Shown in pieces: positions 10,319-20,536 of a stretch of 64,000 nt of DNA (position 1 is the stretch's first letter; every line of letters begins with the position of its first letter). This DNA comes from Amanita rubescens (lineage: Eukaryota > Basidiomycota > Agaricomycetes > Agaricales > Amanitaceae). Both the position numbers and the translations under genes were made by a program. Under the pieces are notes generated by a model that was given only the letters and a program-made list of their open reading frames with translations, searched no databases and was not told the DNA's origin. The stretch spans positions 434,001 to 498,000 of the forward strand of contig WION01000012.1 of the NCBI GenBank assembly GCA_015039365.1, given 5' to 3'.

Positions 10319-11652
10319 TGGCCCGAGCAAGGGATATTTTGAACGAAGATTCTGGTTTTACAAGAAAGGCAGAATTATCTTGAGCGCGGTCGCATTTTTG
10401 TGCGATACGCGTGGCCGCTTCTACGGCTCGTTCCACCAGGACGCGTGATGGTGATGTCAAAGGGATATGTGCCAGCAAATCTGTCTCGGTTAATGTGAAA
10501 CTGGCGCGCAGTAAGGAATTGAAACGAACCTCTATAAATCAAGACATAACGCAATACGCGCTGCGTGGGTAGAATGGCAAGATCGCGAACTGGCGGCTTT
10601 TTGATATGCCCATTGGTGTTCGGACCGTTTCCCGATCTATCCTTACGCCAGTTGAGGAAAGACGAACTGAATGATGGCGTAAGTCCCTGGGAAGGAGTTG
10701 AAGTTAACCCGCTAAGATTGGTCATGGTTGGCACGTTTCTTCTCCATGTGTTGACAGTCCGGCTTAAAGAACCATTTCCGGTGTGAGCCGCTCTGATTCC
10801 AAATTCTGGAATGTCCTCTTCGGAACGACCTTTACTGAGCCTCCTTTTGGGAGATGGTATGGGGCTGGACGTAGCCTCAAACCAGCTGCCCACCGCACCA
10901 CACCACCCCACGAAAGCACCTTCGAGTGCCTCCTCTAGGCCGAGAAAGGCGGCCGCGACGCCTAGCGCACTAGGGTCGGCCTCTAAGCGAGTGAGATAAC
11001 GCTGACTTACGGCAGCCAATTGGCTGGCATAATGTATCATGAGCGGAGGTGGCAAAGTTGCCGTCTCAGAAGCGATGAGGACATTGAGGGAAGTGAGGTA
11101 ATGACGTTCCGTCCTGACGAGTTCTCGACATGTCAGCAATGCTTGCCGTGCAGTATGCCAAGCTGTGGTGAGTTTTGGCGATGACGGAACTGATAGGGAA
11201 TGGTGCAGGGGAAACGAGGGGAGGGAGGTCGTATGGGGGATGCTTCCTTCTCTGCTCTTGTCGTCGATACCTCCCTCCCATTGTAAATCCCAGTTCCAGG
11301 TATCTTGGTGTACATCCCATACGGGAGACGCGTTATCGGTGCCAGAGGATTTGATGCGTTCAAGAGCCTCGACAAAGGCTTCATCTGTCATTCCTTCGTC
11401 TGTCATTGCCATCGCAAGCGTCCACCGCCTGCGGGTGGAACGGGACGATCCCGGAAGTGAGAAATCTTGTTCGAGGACGGAAGTAGGACTTGAAGAAGGG
11501 TCGGATTCTGGGTCATCGCCGAGCGTGAACTTGGCTGATGAACATTCTGGCTGAGTTATCCATGGCTTGGTACGATAGTTAGGGGGAGAAATACGGGTAG
11601 GATGAGGACGTACAGATACTATAGATAAGGAGAAGGGCGAAACGACATGCAT
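10299..11652 (-). CDS. RhoGEF (DH) domain protein
   Basis: Likely guanine-nucleotide exchange factor for Rho-family GTPases. The Dbl-homology domain starts at RELVRTERHYLTSLNVLI (conserved region 1) and contains RDLAILPTQRVLRYVLIYR (conserved region 3). An intron at about 10460-10530 then leads into DLLAHIPLTSPSRVLVERAV and AQDNSAFLVKPESSF. The protein ends only about 20 residues after the DH fold (stop at 10299), so there is no PH domain in this frame; most Dbl proteins have one. The N-terminal half is acidic and Ser-rich (MAMTDEGMTDEAFVEALERI; DTWNWDLQWEGG). The open frame extends further up to 11829, but that part overlaps the RIB7 coding start on the other strand, so I prefer Met at 11652. 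Domain call is firm, start uncertain. Confidence 0.75.
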
Positions 11653-11742
11653 GAGAGAAAGGAAATGAAAGGACGGAGGAAAAGGCGGGGAACATTTCTC
11701 AGACGTGTCTGAGGCGAGAAGACAGGAGTCCAAAGTTGAGCC

Positions 11743-12579
11743 ATGGCACGAGCGTTTGTCGAGTCTCTCCTCGGCTCGCACTCTCCGCTTCACGATCCCC
11801 GCCCTTTCGTTACTCTCACTTTTGCCCAATCGCTAGATGCTAAAATCGCAGGTAGCGGTGGTCAACAGCTCGCACTGAGTGGTAACGAGAGCATGTTAAT
11901 GACACACTGGCTACGAGCCAAGCACGACGCCATTTTGGTTGGAATTGGAACTGCCTTAAACGATGACCCTCAGTTGAACAGTGCGTCCCGGAACTCCTCT
12001 GATTGGCTTCGGGCGCCGCTGACGAGTTACAGCCCGACACCTGCCCTCGGATGAACAGCACCTTCGACCAAGACCGATCATCCTCGATCCTCAACTCCGT
12101 CTTTCGGCCGACTGCAAGTTGCTCGTAAACTATCGAGCTGGTGAAGGCAGGCGTCCTTACCTCTTTGCTGCTGATTCAAATCTCGACGATCCAAACTACC
12201 TCGCACGCCGCGCCGCCCTAGAGGCCGCTGGCGCTAAAATATTCACTGTCCCTGTCCGAGACCATTTGTTGCATTTCCCTGCCGTCCTCAGATCCCTCCG
12301 CGATCTCGGCGTTGAGTCTCTCATGGTCGAGGGCGGTGCACGCGTCATTTCGTCTCTCCTTGCTTCCCACACAGATTTGATCGACCTTATTATCGTCACC
12401 GTCGCACCAGTCTTCATCGGCGACCGCGGCGTCGCCTATCACGCGAACCTCAACGATGTAGGTAATCTCTCGACTCTCTTTTCTCATTCCTCACTCATTC
12501 ATAACAGCATGCTCGATTCAATAAATCTAGCGTAACAACTCTGGGAAAAGATACCATACTCGCACTGTCCGCAATTTAA
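11743..12579 (+). CDS. RIB7: RIB7: 2,5-diamino-6-ribosylaminopyrimidinone-phosphate reductase
   Basis: NADPH-dependent reductase of fungal riboflavin synthesis, acting on the pyrimidine made by GTP cyclohydrolase II. Start at 11743 gives PFVTLTFAQSLDAKIAGSGG, the family's first strand and S-x-D-x-K/R-I motif, then MTHWLRAKHDAILVGIGTAL and NDDPQLN. Two introns are clear. The first (about 11981-12032) joins DDPQLN to TRHLPSDEQHLRPRPIIL. The second (about 12459-12509) joins HANLND to HARFNKSSVTTLGKDTIL, ending in ALSAI-stop at 12579. The middle carries LGVESLMVEGGARVISSLL, the conserved MVEGG nucleotide-binding turn. Complete and intact. It is divergent from the RhoGEF gene, with about 90 bases between my two chosen starts. 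RIB5 of the same pathway lies 51 kb away in this window. Confidence 0.93.
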
Positions 12580-12587
12580 AATATTTT

Positions 12588-15536
12588 CTAGTTTTCCTCC
12601 GAAGAACTGTCGTCATATAGGATCACATACTCTTCATGTCCCGCAGGGTCGCCTGGGCAATCTTGCCAATCTGAATCGTATGACATATTGTCCAATGTTC
12701 CCGCTGTTCCTGATGATCCCGCATTTGATATGGTTTCATCACGAGATGTCCTGTTGTCCGACGCCGTTCTATTACCTTCATGTAAGACTGATTGAGGCAT
12801 TTGCATTATGGAAGATGATGATAAGCTTTCCGTGTCACCCTGCGGCTCAGTAACGTTGATGCTGTGCTCGGGGTCAATAGAACATTAACACGCCAAATTT
12901 TGACACTTACTCGATCCATAAGTTGTCTCCAAACAGGCCGTCCTCCTCCGTCTGAAGCTTCCAACACCCCGTATAACTGCCAATCGACTCTGGTGCCTAA
13001 AGTCGTACACAGCGTCAGTGGTGTTCTTGGCTCAAACCGAAATCCCAACCTTGAGTGCCCGAGTAGATAATTCAACCTCTGCCCCCGCCTTCACGTTCCC
13101 TATTAAGATAGGACGTGAGTCCAATGTCATCGCATCTCCGCCCGTGAAAACCAGTTCTGTCGACTTTGGCCATTCCTTTAATCCACTATTTACAACTAGC
13201 CAGGTCTTGATGAATTCTGCCCCCGGAGGAAAAGCTTGTCCGTTTGGCACCGTGACATCTTTGACGATCACAGCATTCAACACGGCGCGGCTTAGGAAAA
13301 CCTCCACAGGCGCGGCAGAACTCGTATTCGATATGAACGCTTCATTTACGAGAGGCGACTCAACCGTCGTTTTCTCGACTTCAGATGCCACGTTCAAGGT
13401 AGGAGAAAATGTATTGCTTTCCTCCTTTAAAAATTCATCTTCAGACGGCTTCAAGGGTGTTTCGCTCGCTATGCAACGAATTGGAGATGATACAGGATGT
13501 ACTTCAGCAACTTGGTGCTTTGGTGAGAGGCTGCAAATAATTGAAGACGACGATTATGGGAAAGATCAGAAACGCACTCTGTCTGTTGATCAATGGGCGC
13601 CTTGCCATCAAAAGGCGACGGCTGTAATACCTTCACTGCCGCAGTTGGTGTCTTTGTGCCTTGTGCAGTCAACAAATCGATCGGAGAAACGGGTCGCGGA
13701 ATTGCAACCGCTGCCGGTGGGACTGGATTTCTCTTGATTTGAGGAACCATCGTATTCTCTGATTTTATCTTGAGTAGTGGATGGTTCTTAGGGTGTTGAG
13801 GGATAGGATATGCTTCGCATCGTTCACAGAGATCAAAGTCCAAGCAGTCCGGATGTAGACACTGGAGGATGTTAGACGGAACGAGACAAACAGATCAAAT
13901 TGTTTACCTTATAGCGAACTCCGAGGATCATAGCATTACACACTATATATGTACGGGGTTAGTATATTCCTCATCTACAACGATGCAACAGAGCTCACCA
14001 TTGCACATTGCACGATGACTCGGTCGAGTACCATGACGATGCTATGTAGATCATTAATATAAATACAATCATGTGCGGAATTTGACTTGCGATATAATCA
14101 TCTGGATTTGACAATTTAATGAAAGAATGCCCCGGATGCTGTTCATCCGTGATGCTGAAAAAAAAAGCCTCAGAATACATGAAATAATCACTAACGCATA
14201 CCTACCTGAAGCAGTTAGCACAGGTGTCGAAATCCGGGCAAACAAGGCATTTCTGAAAATCGGTTGTTTCAGTAATTCCAAATAGTGATTATACTCTTAC
14301 ATATCTATAGCCACGAATACCGGAATCGCAGAGATCACAAACAGCATTGTGAGCAACACCCTCATACATGTTATTACGTTGGGGAAGTAATGGAGCGGTA
14401 GATTCTGAGTGTCTGCCCCCTTGGAAAGATGAAGACCCAATAGGCGTCGCAGTAGAGGCACTGTTATTGACTGTGGGCGATCCAAAACGCCTGGTCGTGT
14501 TACGCTGAGGCACTGGAGCCGAAACAACGGGTGGTTGAGAATATACTTGGCGGGTTGCATATCTAGAATGTCTTGGACCAGTCGGGACAGACGGGTGCCG
14601 CATTAAATGATGGTAACCAGTTATCTTTGCTGGGCATTTGTGGCAAGCTACATTGGAATAACAACGGGAGCACTAAAGGATGACGTTCATGTATTAATAT
14701 CCATTGAAGTAGTCTAGTAACGTACCACGTCCACTCCACACTGATCACAATAGAACTGTAACCCCTTGGTGGATCTCTTGCATCTTGCGCATGAACGAGG
14801 ATAAGTCGATTCTTGTTCAGGATCTTGTTGGCTCTGATCGGACGTAACACGTGAATCCTGAACAGAAAAGTTGCTGGTCACAATTTTGTCAAGATCCCGC
14901 ATAAAGATATCAATGAGCACTTGAATCTCCCTCTTCCCCGCTTCGATTGAGCAGCAGGGTGAGTGATTCGATGTAGAGCTTGCGCCGTTTAAGCCAGTTG
15001 GTTGTGCCCTAGATGTACTTGCAGGAACTGAGTATGAAGGGAACAATATAGGAGGAGGAGGAATATATGATATTGGAATGGGTTGTTCGGGAAGATATGA
15101 TTGATTGTCACCGTTGTTCGAGGACATATCAGAATAGGAGCTGTGCGAGTGGTAGCGGGATGTGCTTCCAGTGACGTTTGGATTTTCATCGCAGTCACCA
15201 TCGACCACTGTCAACCTGAGGGTGGCATCTTGCCAGATACCGCCCCTATATGGCTCGGTGTACCGGATGTAATCCGCCGCTGTATGTACCCTCTGACCAA
15301 TCAAGAGGCGTATGGATTTAGCAGAATCCGGGGAGAATAGAAGCCTTGTAATTGTGAAAGAAGAATTGCTCAATGGAAAGACGCGGCGTAACTGATACCG
15401 AGGCACAAAATTAGGATCCGGGATCGTGAAGGAGTTGACAACCCACCTGCTCGCAAAGTTGGTCAAAGGTAGGAAATGTAAAAGCAAATGTTATTCTACG
15501 GGTTTCACCATGATATGTCGCCTTGACGGTGAACAT
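12588..15536 (-). CDS. NBR1: NBR1-like selective autophagy receptor
   Basis: Cargo receptor that links ubiquitinated or other cargo to Atg8 on autophagosomes. Start 15536 (MFTVKATYHGETRRITF) opens a PB1 domain that continues with FPTFDQLCEQV and FTITRLLFSPD. A cysteine-rich finger follows (SCARCKRSTKGLQFYCDQCG then CSRCYSNVACHKCPAKITGY). Next is a ZZ finger (VCDLCDSGIRGYRY, CLVCPDFDTCANCF, EQHPGHSFIKL) and another ZZ (MCNVCNAMILGVRYKC, CLDFDLCERCEAYP). The FW/Ig-like NBR1 domain is at about 13032-13440 (FVKDVTVPNGQAFPPG, FIKTWLVVNSGLKEWP). The last exon (12588-12806) ends in GHEEYVILYDDSSSEEN-stop, a good Atg8-interacting motif Y-V-I-L between acidic residues. No UBA domain is seen. Gene ends 8 bases from the RIB7 stop, convergent. 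Many small introns. Confidence 0.9.
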
Positions 15537-15751
15537 GACAGCAAGTTGGAGAGGTGTGGACGCGCAGCCGTCACAGAGGAGCCTAAATACCAGTGTCACA
15601 TTCAAGACACCGCACGTGGGGTTTATTTAAGGGAGTTGCTCGGAGGCTCCAACTCGGTTTATAGCTAAAGCACAGGCTTGACCGGGGTTAAAATTTTCCA
15701 TTAGTTTACCCGACCGGTCATAGCGCATAAGCTGCGGCACGCAGGCATCTA

Positions 15752-18747
15752 CTATGAAGCGGCCATGTCTACATCCATACCGAGGTCATCTGTTAGATCA
15801 TTTCCAAGGATGCCACCATCCATCTCGCCGAGAACATAGTCCACCATATAGCTTTCCTGGAAAAGTTTATCCATTCTTGACATGTGCCTCTCCGTATATG
15901 GGATGAGAGCGTCAATCAACTCCCTCAACCCAGTCCCCCCCGCACTCTTTGGTGTTACATTCGTCGAGTCAGCAAACATCCGCTCTCTGGTCTCCTCCCC
16001 AAAGACCGCCGCAATGTCATCCGCCGATCTTGACTTGACAATTGCATACAGGACGCCCTTGAGCGACAACACTGGTCTTTGCATTCGTATTCCAATCCCT
16101 GACATAGCGCAGCAACTTTGCTAGATCGGAACCACCGATGGTCCGGATCACTTCATCAACGGCGGGATGGCCAGTCAATGACGGTTCATACTCGGGATTC
16201 TCCGTCGCCAAGGACCTAATGTCTTTGAAGAGTAAAAAGAGGCGCCCAGGCTGTTCCAATGCCAATGCCAGTTCGATTGCCCTTTTGTAATCGTGCAAGG
16301 AGACGTAATTGAGGAATTCTTGCTCCCTGGTACGGCTGTCAGTATAGATAGAATATGAACCGGATCGCTTACTGTAGAGCTAGCTTCGCTCTTTCCGCTG
16401 CTTTTTCCGCCTCTTGTTCCTCAGTGCAGTCTTCCCAGAATGTCAATACCGAATCTGCAGCTCCCGAGACAACAGTCCTTTCATCTGAGCTAATCGCTAA
16501 TGCCCAGATCTGTCAATGCCGTCATGATCTGCTCAATCCAAACGACTCTATCAGACAAACCTTATCTTCATGGTTATCTAACGTTGCTGTGCATTCTTCG
16601 TCCTTGATATTCCAGAGTTTCACCAACCCATCCGATGCACTGCTTACCAGCTGCATCCCCGCGTTAATAAAATCAACTCTGAGGACGGAATTCGTGTGTC
16701 CTTCAAATGTTTTTACGCAAGAAAAGTCGTCCATGTTCCAGAGTTTTACAGTTTTGTCCCCACTGCCTGTCGCTAGAATCCGTTCTGTCCTGCTAAACCG
16801 AACTGTCCAGACACCCCGTTTGTGTCCCTTGCATGTGCCGACGAGTTGCAGCTCCCCACGAGTAGCATTCTTGCCTGACGAAGGGATATGAATAATCTTA
16901 AATACCTTGACCGTGCGATCCTGTGACCCTGATGCAAGAAATCGGTCATCTGGAGAGACGTCGAGTGAGTTGATGTCCTTGTCATGCGCAATGAATGTCG
17001 TAAGAGTTTTACATCGTACAGGCTCTATCTCGCTATTGGGTGGTGCCACGGATACGTTCGAAACGTCCCACATTTTGACTGTCCGATCTTGGCCGCCAGT
17101 GAACAGGAAATGCGGTGCGCATTCCTTTTCTTCTGCTTTTCTCGAGAATGCAATAGCCCCGACACTCTCTGTATGCCCCTCGCAAACGCCGACGCAAACA
17201 TAGTCAGCTGTTACGTGAAGCATCTGAGACGGGAGCCCATATTCGAGCACTCCTGTCTTTACTTCCACTGGCAAGCAACTTTCGGTCAGTTGTAGAGTCG
17301 AGGGCCAGAACTATGTCAGAGTGTCCAAGTAACAATCGGGTATCGAGAGAAGTGAGGTTGTAGACACGGATTAAGGATGAGTTGGTGGCTAATGCTATAT
17401 GAGTATCTTTGTCGACAGAGCTGGCGCTAGGTCCGTAGCGTAAAAATGTCGCGTCAACGATTTCGTCATTATAACCCACTAGTTGACGTGCCAGTGACCG
17501 AGTAGACAACGAATAGAAAATAATATTCTGATCAGCATGCACAGATATAATATTGGAGATAGTCGGGGAATATCTAACGCACAAATTCAGCTTGCGGGAC
17601 GCAGTAAAATAAAAAGAGGAACATACAACACATCAACAATTTGTCGTTGCTCTTCTTGATCTTCCGTTGCATGACCTTTGGGTTCAAGAGTGAATAAAAC
17701 CTTCCCGTCCCGACCATCCCATACTTTGATGATGCCCTTTTCTCCGCCCGTGTAGAACCTAATCTTATCATGAGCTGAAGTGGAGCCAATTTGATCTTCA
17801 TCAGCAAGTAGTCCAACGGCCTCGACACGTTCAAGGATTGGAATCGTCTTGAGCAATGTAGGGACGGAGGCCTTGTCTTTTCCCTTTCCTTTGGTATCCT
17901 TGCCAGCTTTGGCTTTTTGCAATGGAGACAGGTCCCATATCAAGACTACAGCATCCCTACCGCCGCTTACGAGCCATTTACCGTCAGGTGAAACGTCGAG
18001 ACCACGAGGAACGGAGACATGTCCCTCAAGAATAGCTTCAGCTTTGGATTTGTTCCCAGATGCGGATAGATCAAAAATGCGGATCTTAGTGTCCACAGAC
18101 CCCGTTATTAGGTGCATTTTCTGGTTTTGCAACGCACTTGATGCATCGCGAGGATAATTGTAAGCCAGAGCACTGACAACTCCACCATGACCCTTGAACA
18201 CATGAGTAACATATCCGCGAACGATATCCCACACCTTGACAACCCCATCCGCAGCCCCGGAAGCTACGTAGGTTGAGGTAGGATCAATTTTGCAGACATG
18301 GACTGGAGCATCATGTGCCCGGGCAACAGCGCGAACCGGTCGTACGTCAAGGCCCAAAGGGCTGAATGTTTTGGGTACTTCGAAACCGCGGAGCGATAGA
18401 GACGACGTGAAGACTATTAGATGCGTGGACGAGGGTGATATGCAAAGCGAAGTAACTTCTTGAGTATCCTTGAAGGCATTAAGATTAAAAAGAATAGAAT
18501 GCGACGAAAACGCACCCCTTCAAAGCGACAGAGCACAGTCCCTGTGCTCACGTCTGTGAGCAAAACATGCTCCCCTACACTGGTAAATATACGCTGTCCG
18601 TCAGGGGTTACAGCTACTGGGCCGCCTGTATAAAGCGGTGGAATCGATCGTGCTTTCTTGAAACTTGATAGGTTCAGCAACTTGATTGATCTCTAGACTA
18701 GTTACTCACGCAGTTTTCAATTTGGGTCGTCCAGAATTCACAACCAT
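15752..18747 (-). CDS. UTP13: UTP13 / TBL3, WD-repeat protein of the U3 processome
   Basis: Nucleolar subunit of the UtpB complex in the small-subunit processome, needed for 18S rRNA processing. Start 18747 (MVVNSGRPKLKTA) is joined by a small intron to FKKARSIPPLYTGGPVAVTP, the typical N-terminus. WD repeats follow: ADGVVKVWDIVRGYVTHVFK, VDTKIRIFDL, GGRDAVVLIWDL, GGEKGIIKVWDG, then in the second propeller GSKDRSARIWAP, GGQDRTVKMWDV, GSQDRTVKVFKI, GSGDKTVKLWNM and SDGLVKLWNI. The C-terminal Utp13 domain begins near LHDYKRAIELALALEQPGRL (about 16290) and ends at 15752. A Lys-rich insert (KAKAGKDTKGKGKDK) lies between two blades. Length and order match the family. Identity firm, borders of the many introns approximate. 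Confidence 0.92.
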
Positions 18748-19052
18748 ATGCAATTGGACATAGTAAATATCTACAGTACTATGAAAAAATTTGAACGTTA
18801 TTTGTATGTGCTTGGCTAGGACATCTATCATCAGTGCAGCACTCGCTGCAGTGATATTTGCGTATAGTAATGGAATGGAGCAAGACCTGGTTTCGCGCAC
18901 CAGGTCCAAATATTGCCATAAATACATATGCTCCATGAAGGAATGAGCCCCGTTCGCCTGTGTCCAATCTGGCTCGGCAAGTTATGAACGGCAGTCCCTA
19001 AGGATATCTGCTGAGTATCAATAAGAGTGATCAAACACTCGTCTTCTGACGC
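18748..19052. other. Intergenic, UTP13 upstream region
   Basis: No gene supported. Short overlapping frames on the minus strand show no family pattern. Should hold the UTP13 promoter and the 3' end of the forkhead gene. Confidence 0.4.
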
Positions 19053-20278
19053 TCACGTCAACTTCTGGCATTTGGCGTGTTCGACTGTGAGAGTTCGCAG
19101 CGTATCTTCGGCTTCCCGTCGCCGATGTACTTCTTGGTCGAGTAACTTTTCCGCTAGTCGCCGCTTCTCTGCCTCCTCATCGGCTAGTCTCTCTGCATCC
19201 CTTCTTTTCCTCGACTCTTCGTCGAGCATTGCTTCCGCCGTGCGCAGCGCAGCCCTTGTCCGCGACGCCTCTGCTTGAGCCTGAGCAAGTTGTTCCGATA
19301 ACCTTAATGATACCGAAACAGCCTCCGCAGATTGACGCCGTAAAGTCGAAAGCTCGAACTGCATGCGATCAATGATGTTGGATGATGACTCATTGAGTGC
19401 GGAAAACGGCGGCAGTGTAATCGTTTGCGACCGAGAATGCAGCATAATGAGTCAGCATCGACAGAGATTCGCCTCGGTTGCACTGCCTGAGCAAGCTCCT
19501 CTTCGCTCTCACATTCATCATCCGAGCCGTGCGGAACCTCTGGTTCCCCTTCGATGTCATCCTCGTCCTCGTGTGAGGACAAGAGTGTGCCTTGTAGAGT
19601 TGTGGTCACCCCTTTTCTTGGACGACCTCTTTTCTTTGCTGGTCCCGCTGAATTGGCAGCTGTATCCTTATTAGGGCGACCGCGCTTTCGTGGTCGCTTA
19701 GTGCCTGGTGGTGCAGATAAATTTACGGTCCAGTACGAGCCGAAGCCCGGATCGGTTACTGGTCGTGGCTGACGTTCAAAGAGCCGATTTAACGACAAAT
19801 GATGTCGCACTGATTGCTGTGAGTACCGTCAGGATCGTCACTCTCTCGAGAGGTAAGGTAAAACCCACTTTCCAGGTTGGACCGGCAGTCCTGTAATAAG
19901 GATATTTTGCCTCCATTGCCGCATAAATCTCGCGGATCGTGAGGCGTTTTTTTGGGCTGCCTAGAATGGCGCATCGTAAAATCACTGGTAGGGTGTGTTG
20001 CGGCCGGCCGTCAGTATCAGGAAGACATGCTAGTGTATCTGGACAATTTGGGTGGTATTCATGGTCCGAGCGTGAAGGCCCGTCAACAACTTCTGCGGTA
20101 GGATTTTCGCTGCAGTCTGAAGCAGCAGAGGAAAGCATTTCAGTCGTTGGTCGTTCTTCATTTAGCACAGCACTACGTAAATAAAGTTGGAATCGATGTG
20201 CAGAGCAACAACGAGGTCGTACCTGACCAGCCTCCGGCGAGACTCCTTCGGATTGAGGAGGTTCCTGAGGTCAGACAT
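19053..20278 (-). CDS. Forkhead transcription factor with AT-hooks and coiled coil
   Basis: DNA-binding regulator. Start 20278 (MSDLRNLLNPKESRRRLVS) joins across an intron at about 20168-20219 to AVLNEERPTTEMLSSAASD. The forkhead domain reads LPVILRCAILGSPKKRLTIR, EIYAAMEAKYPYYRTAGPTW, then after an intron SVRHHLSLNRLFERQPRPVT and DPGFGSYWTVN, which covers helix 3 and wing 1. Two AT-hook motifs follow (RPRKRGRPNK and KKRGRPRKG), then an acidic stretch DEDDIEGEPEVPHGSDDE. The last exon (19053 to about 19440) is a heptad-like coiled coil (RDAERLADEEAEKRRLAEKL). The link between the AT-hook exon and the coiled-coil exon is out of frame by one base near 19440-19445, and I could not place an intron there. 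Target genes unknown. A different frame would end at 19304 without the coiled coil. Confidence 0.82.
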
Positions 20279-20536
20279 GAGAATGTCTCTTGTGAGGGTT
20301 GAGACCCTTAGGTCAACTCGCAACAGGTCCTGTAGGTCCTGGAAATGCACATACCCAACAAATTATTACATAACTACACCATTGTTGTCCAAACTGGAAC
20401 GGATCGCTTATCTTACTCCGGATCCCCGGATGGAAGCTTGTGGGTGGTAACACAGGGTAAAACAGGACCAAAAGATCATAGCATAAAAATTAAACAATTC
20501 TAAAATCCGAGGTATCATATATCAGTAGTGGGCGTC

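Noticed and set aside
11653..11829. RhoGEF start at 11829
   Set aside because: It would overlap the RIB7 coding start on the other strand, and the extra residues are Arg/Ser-rich without conservation signs.
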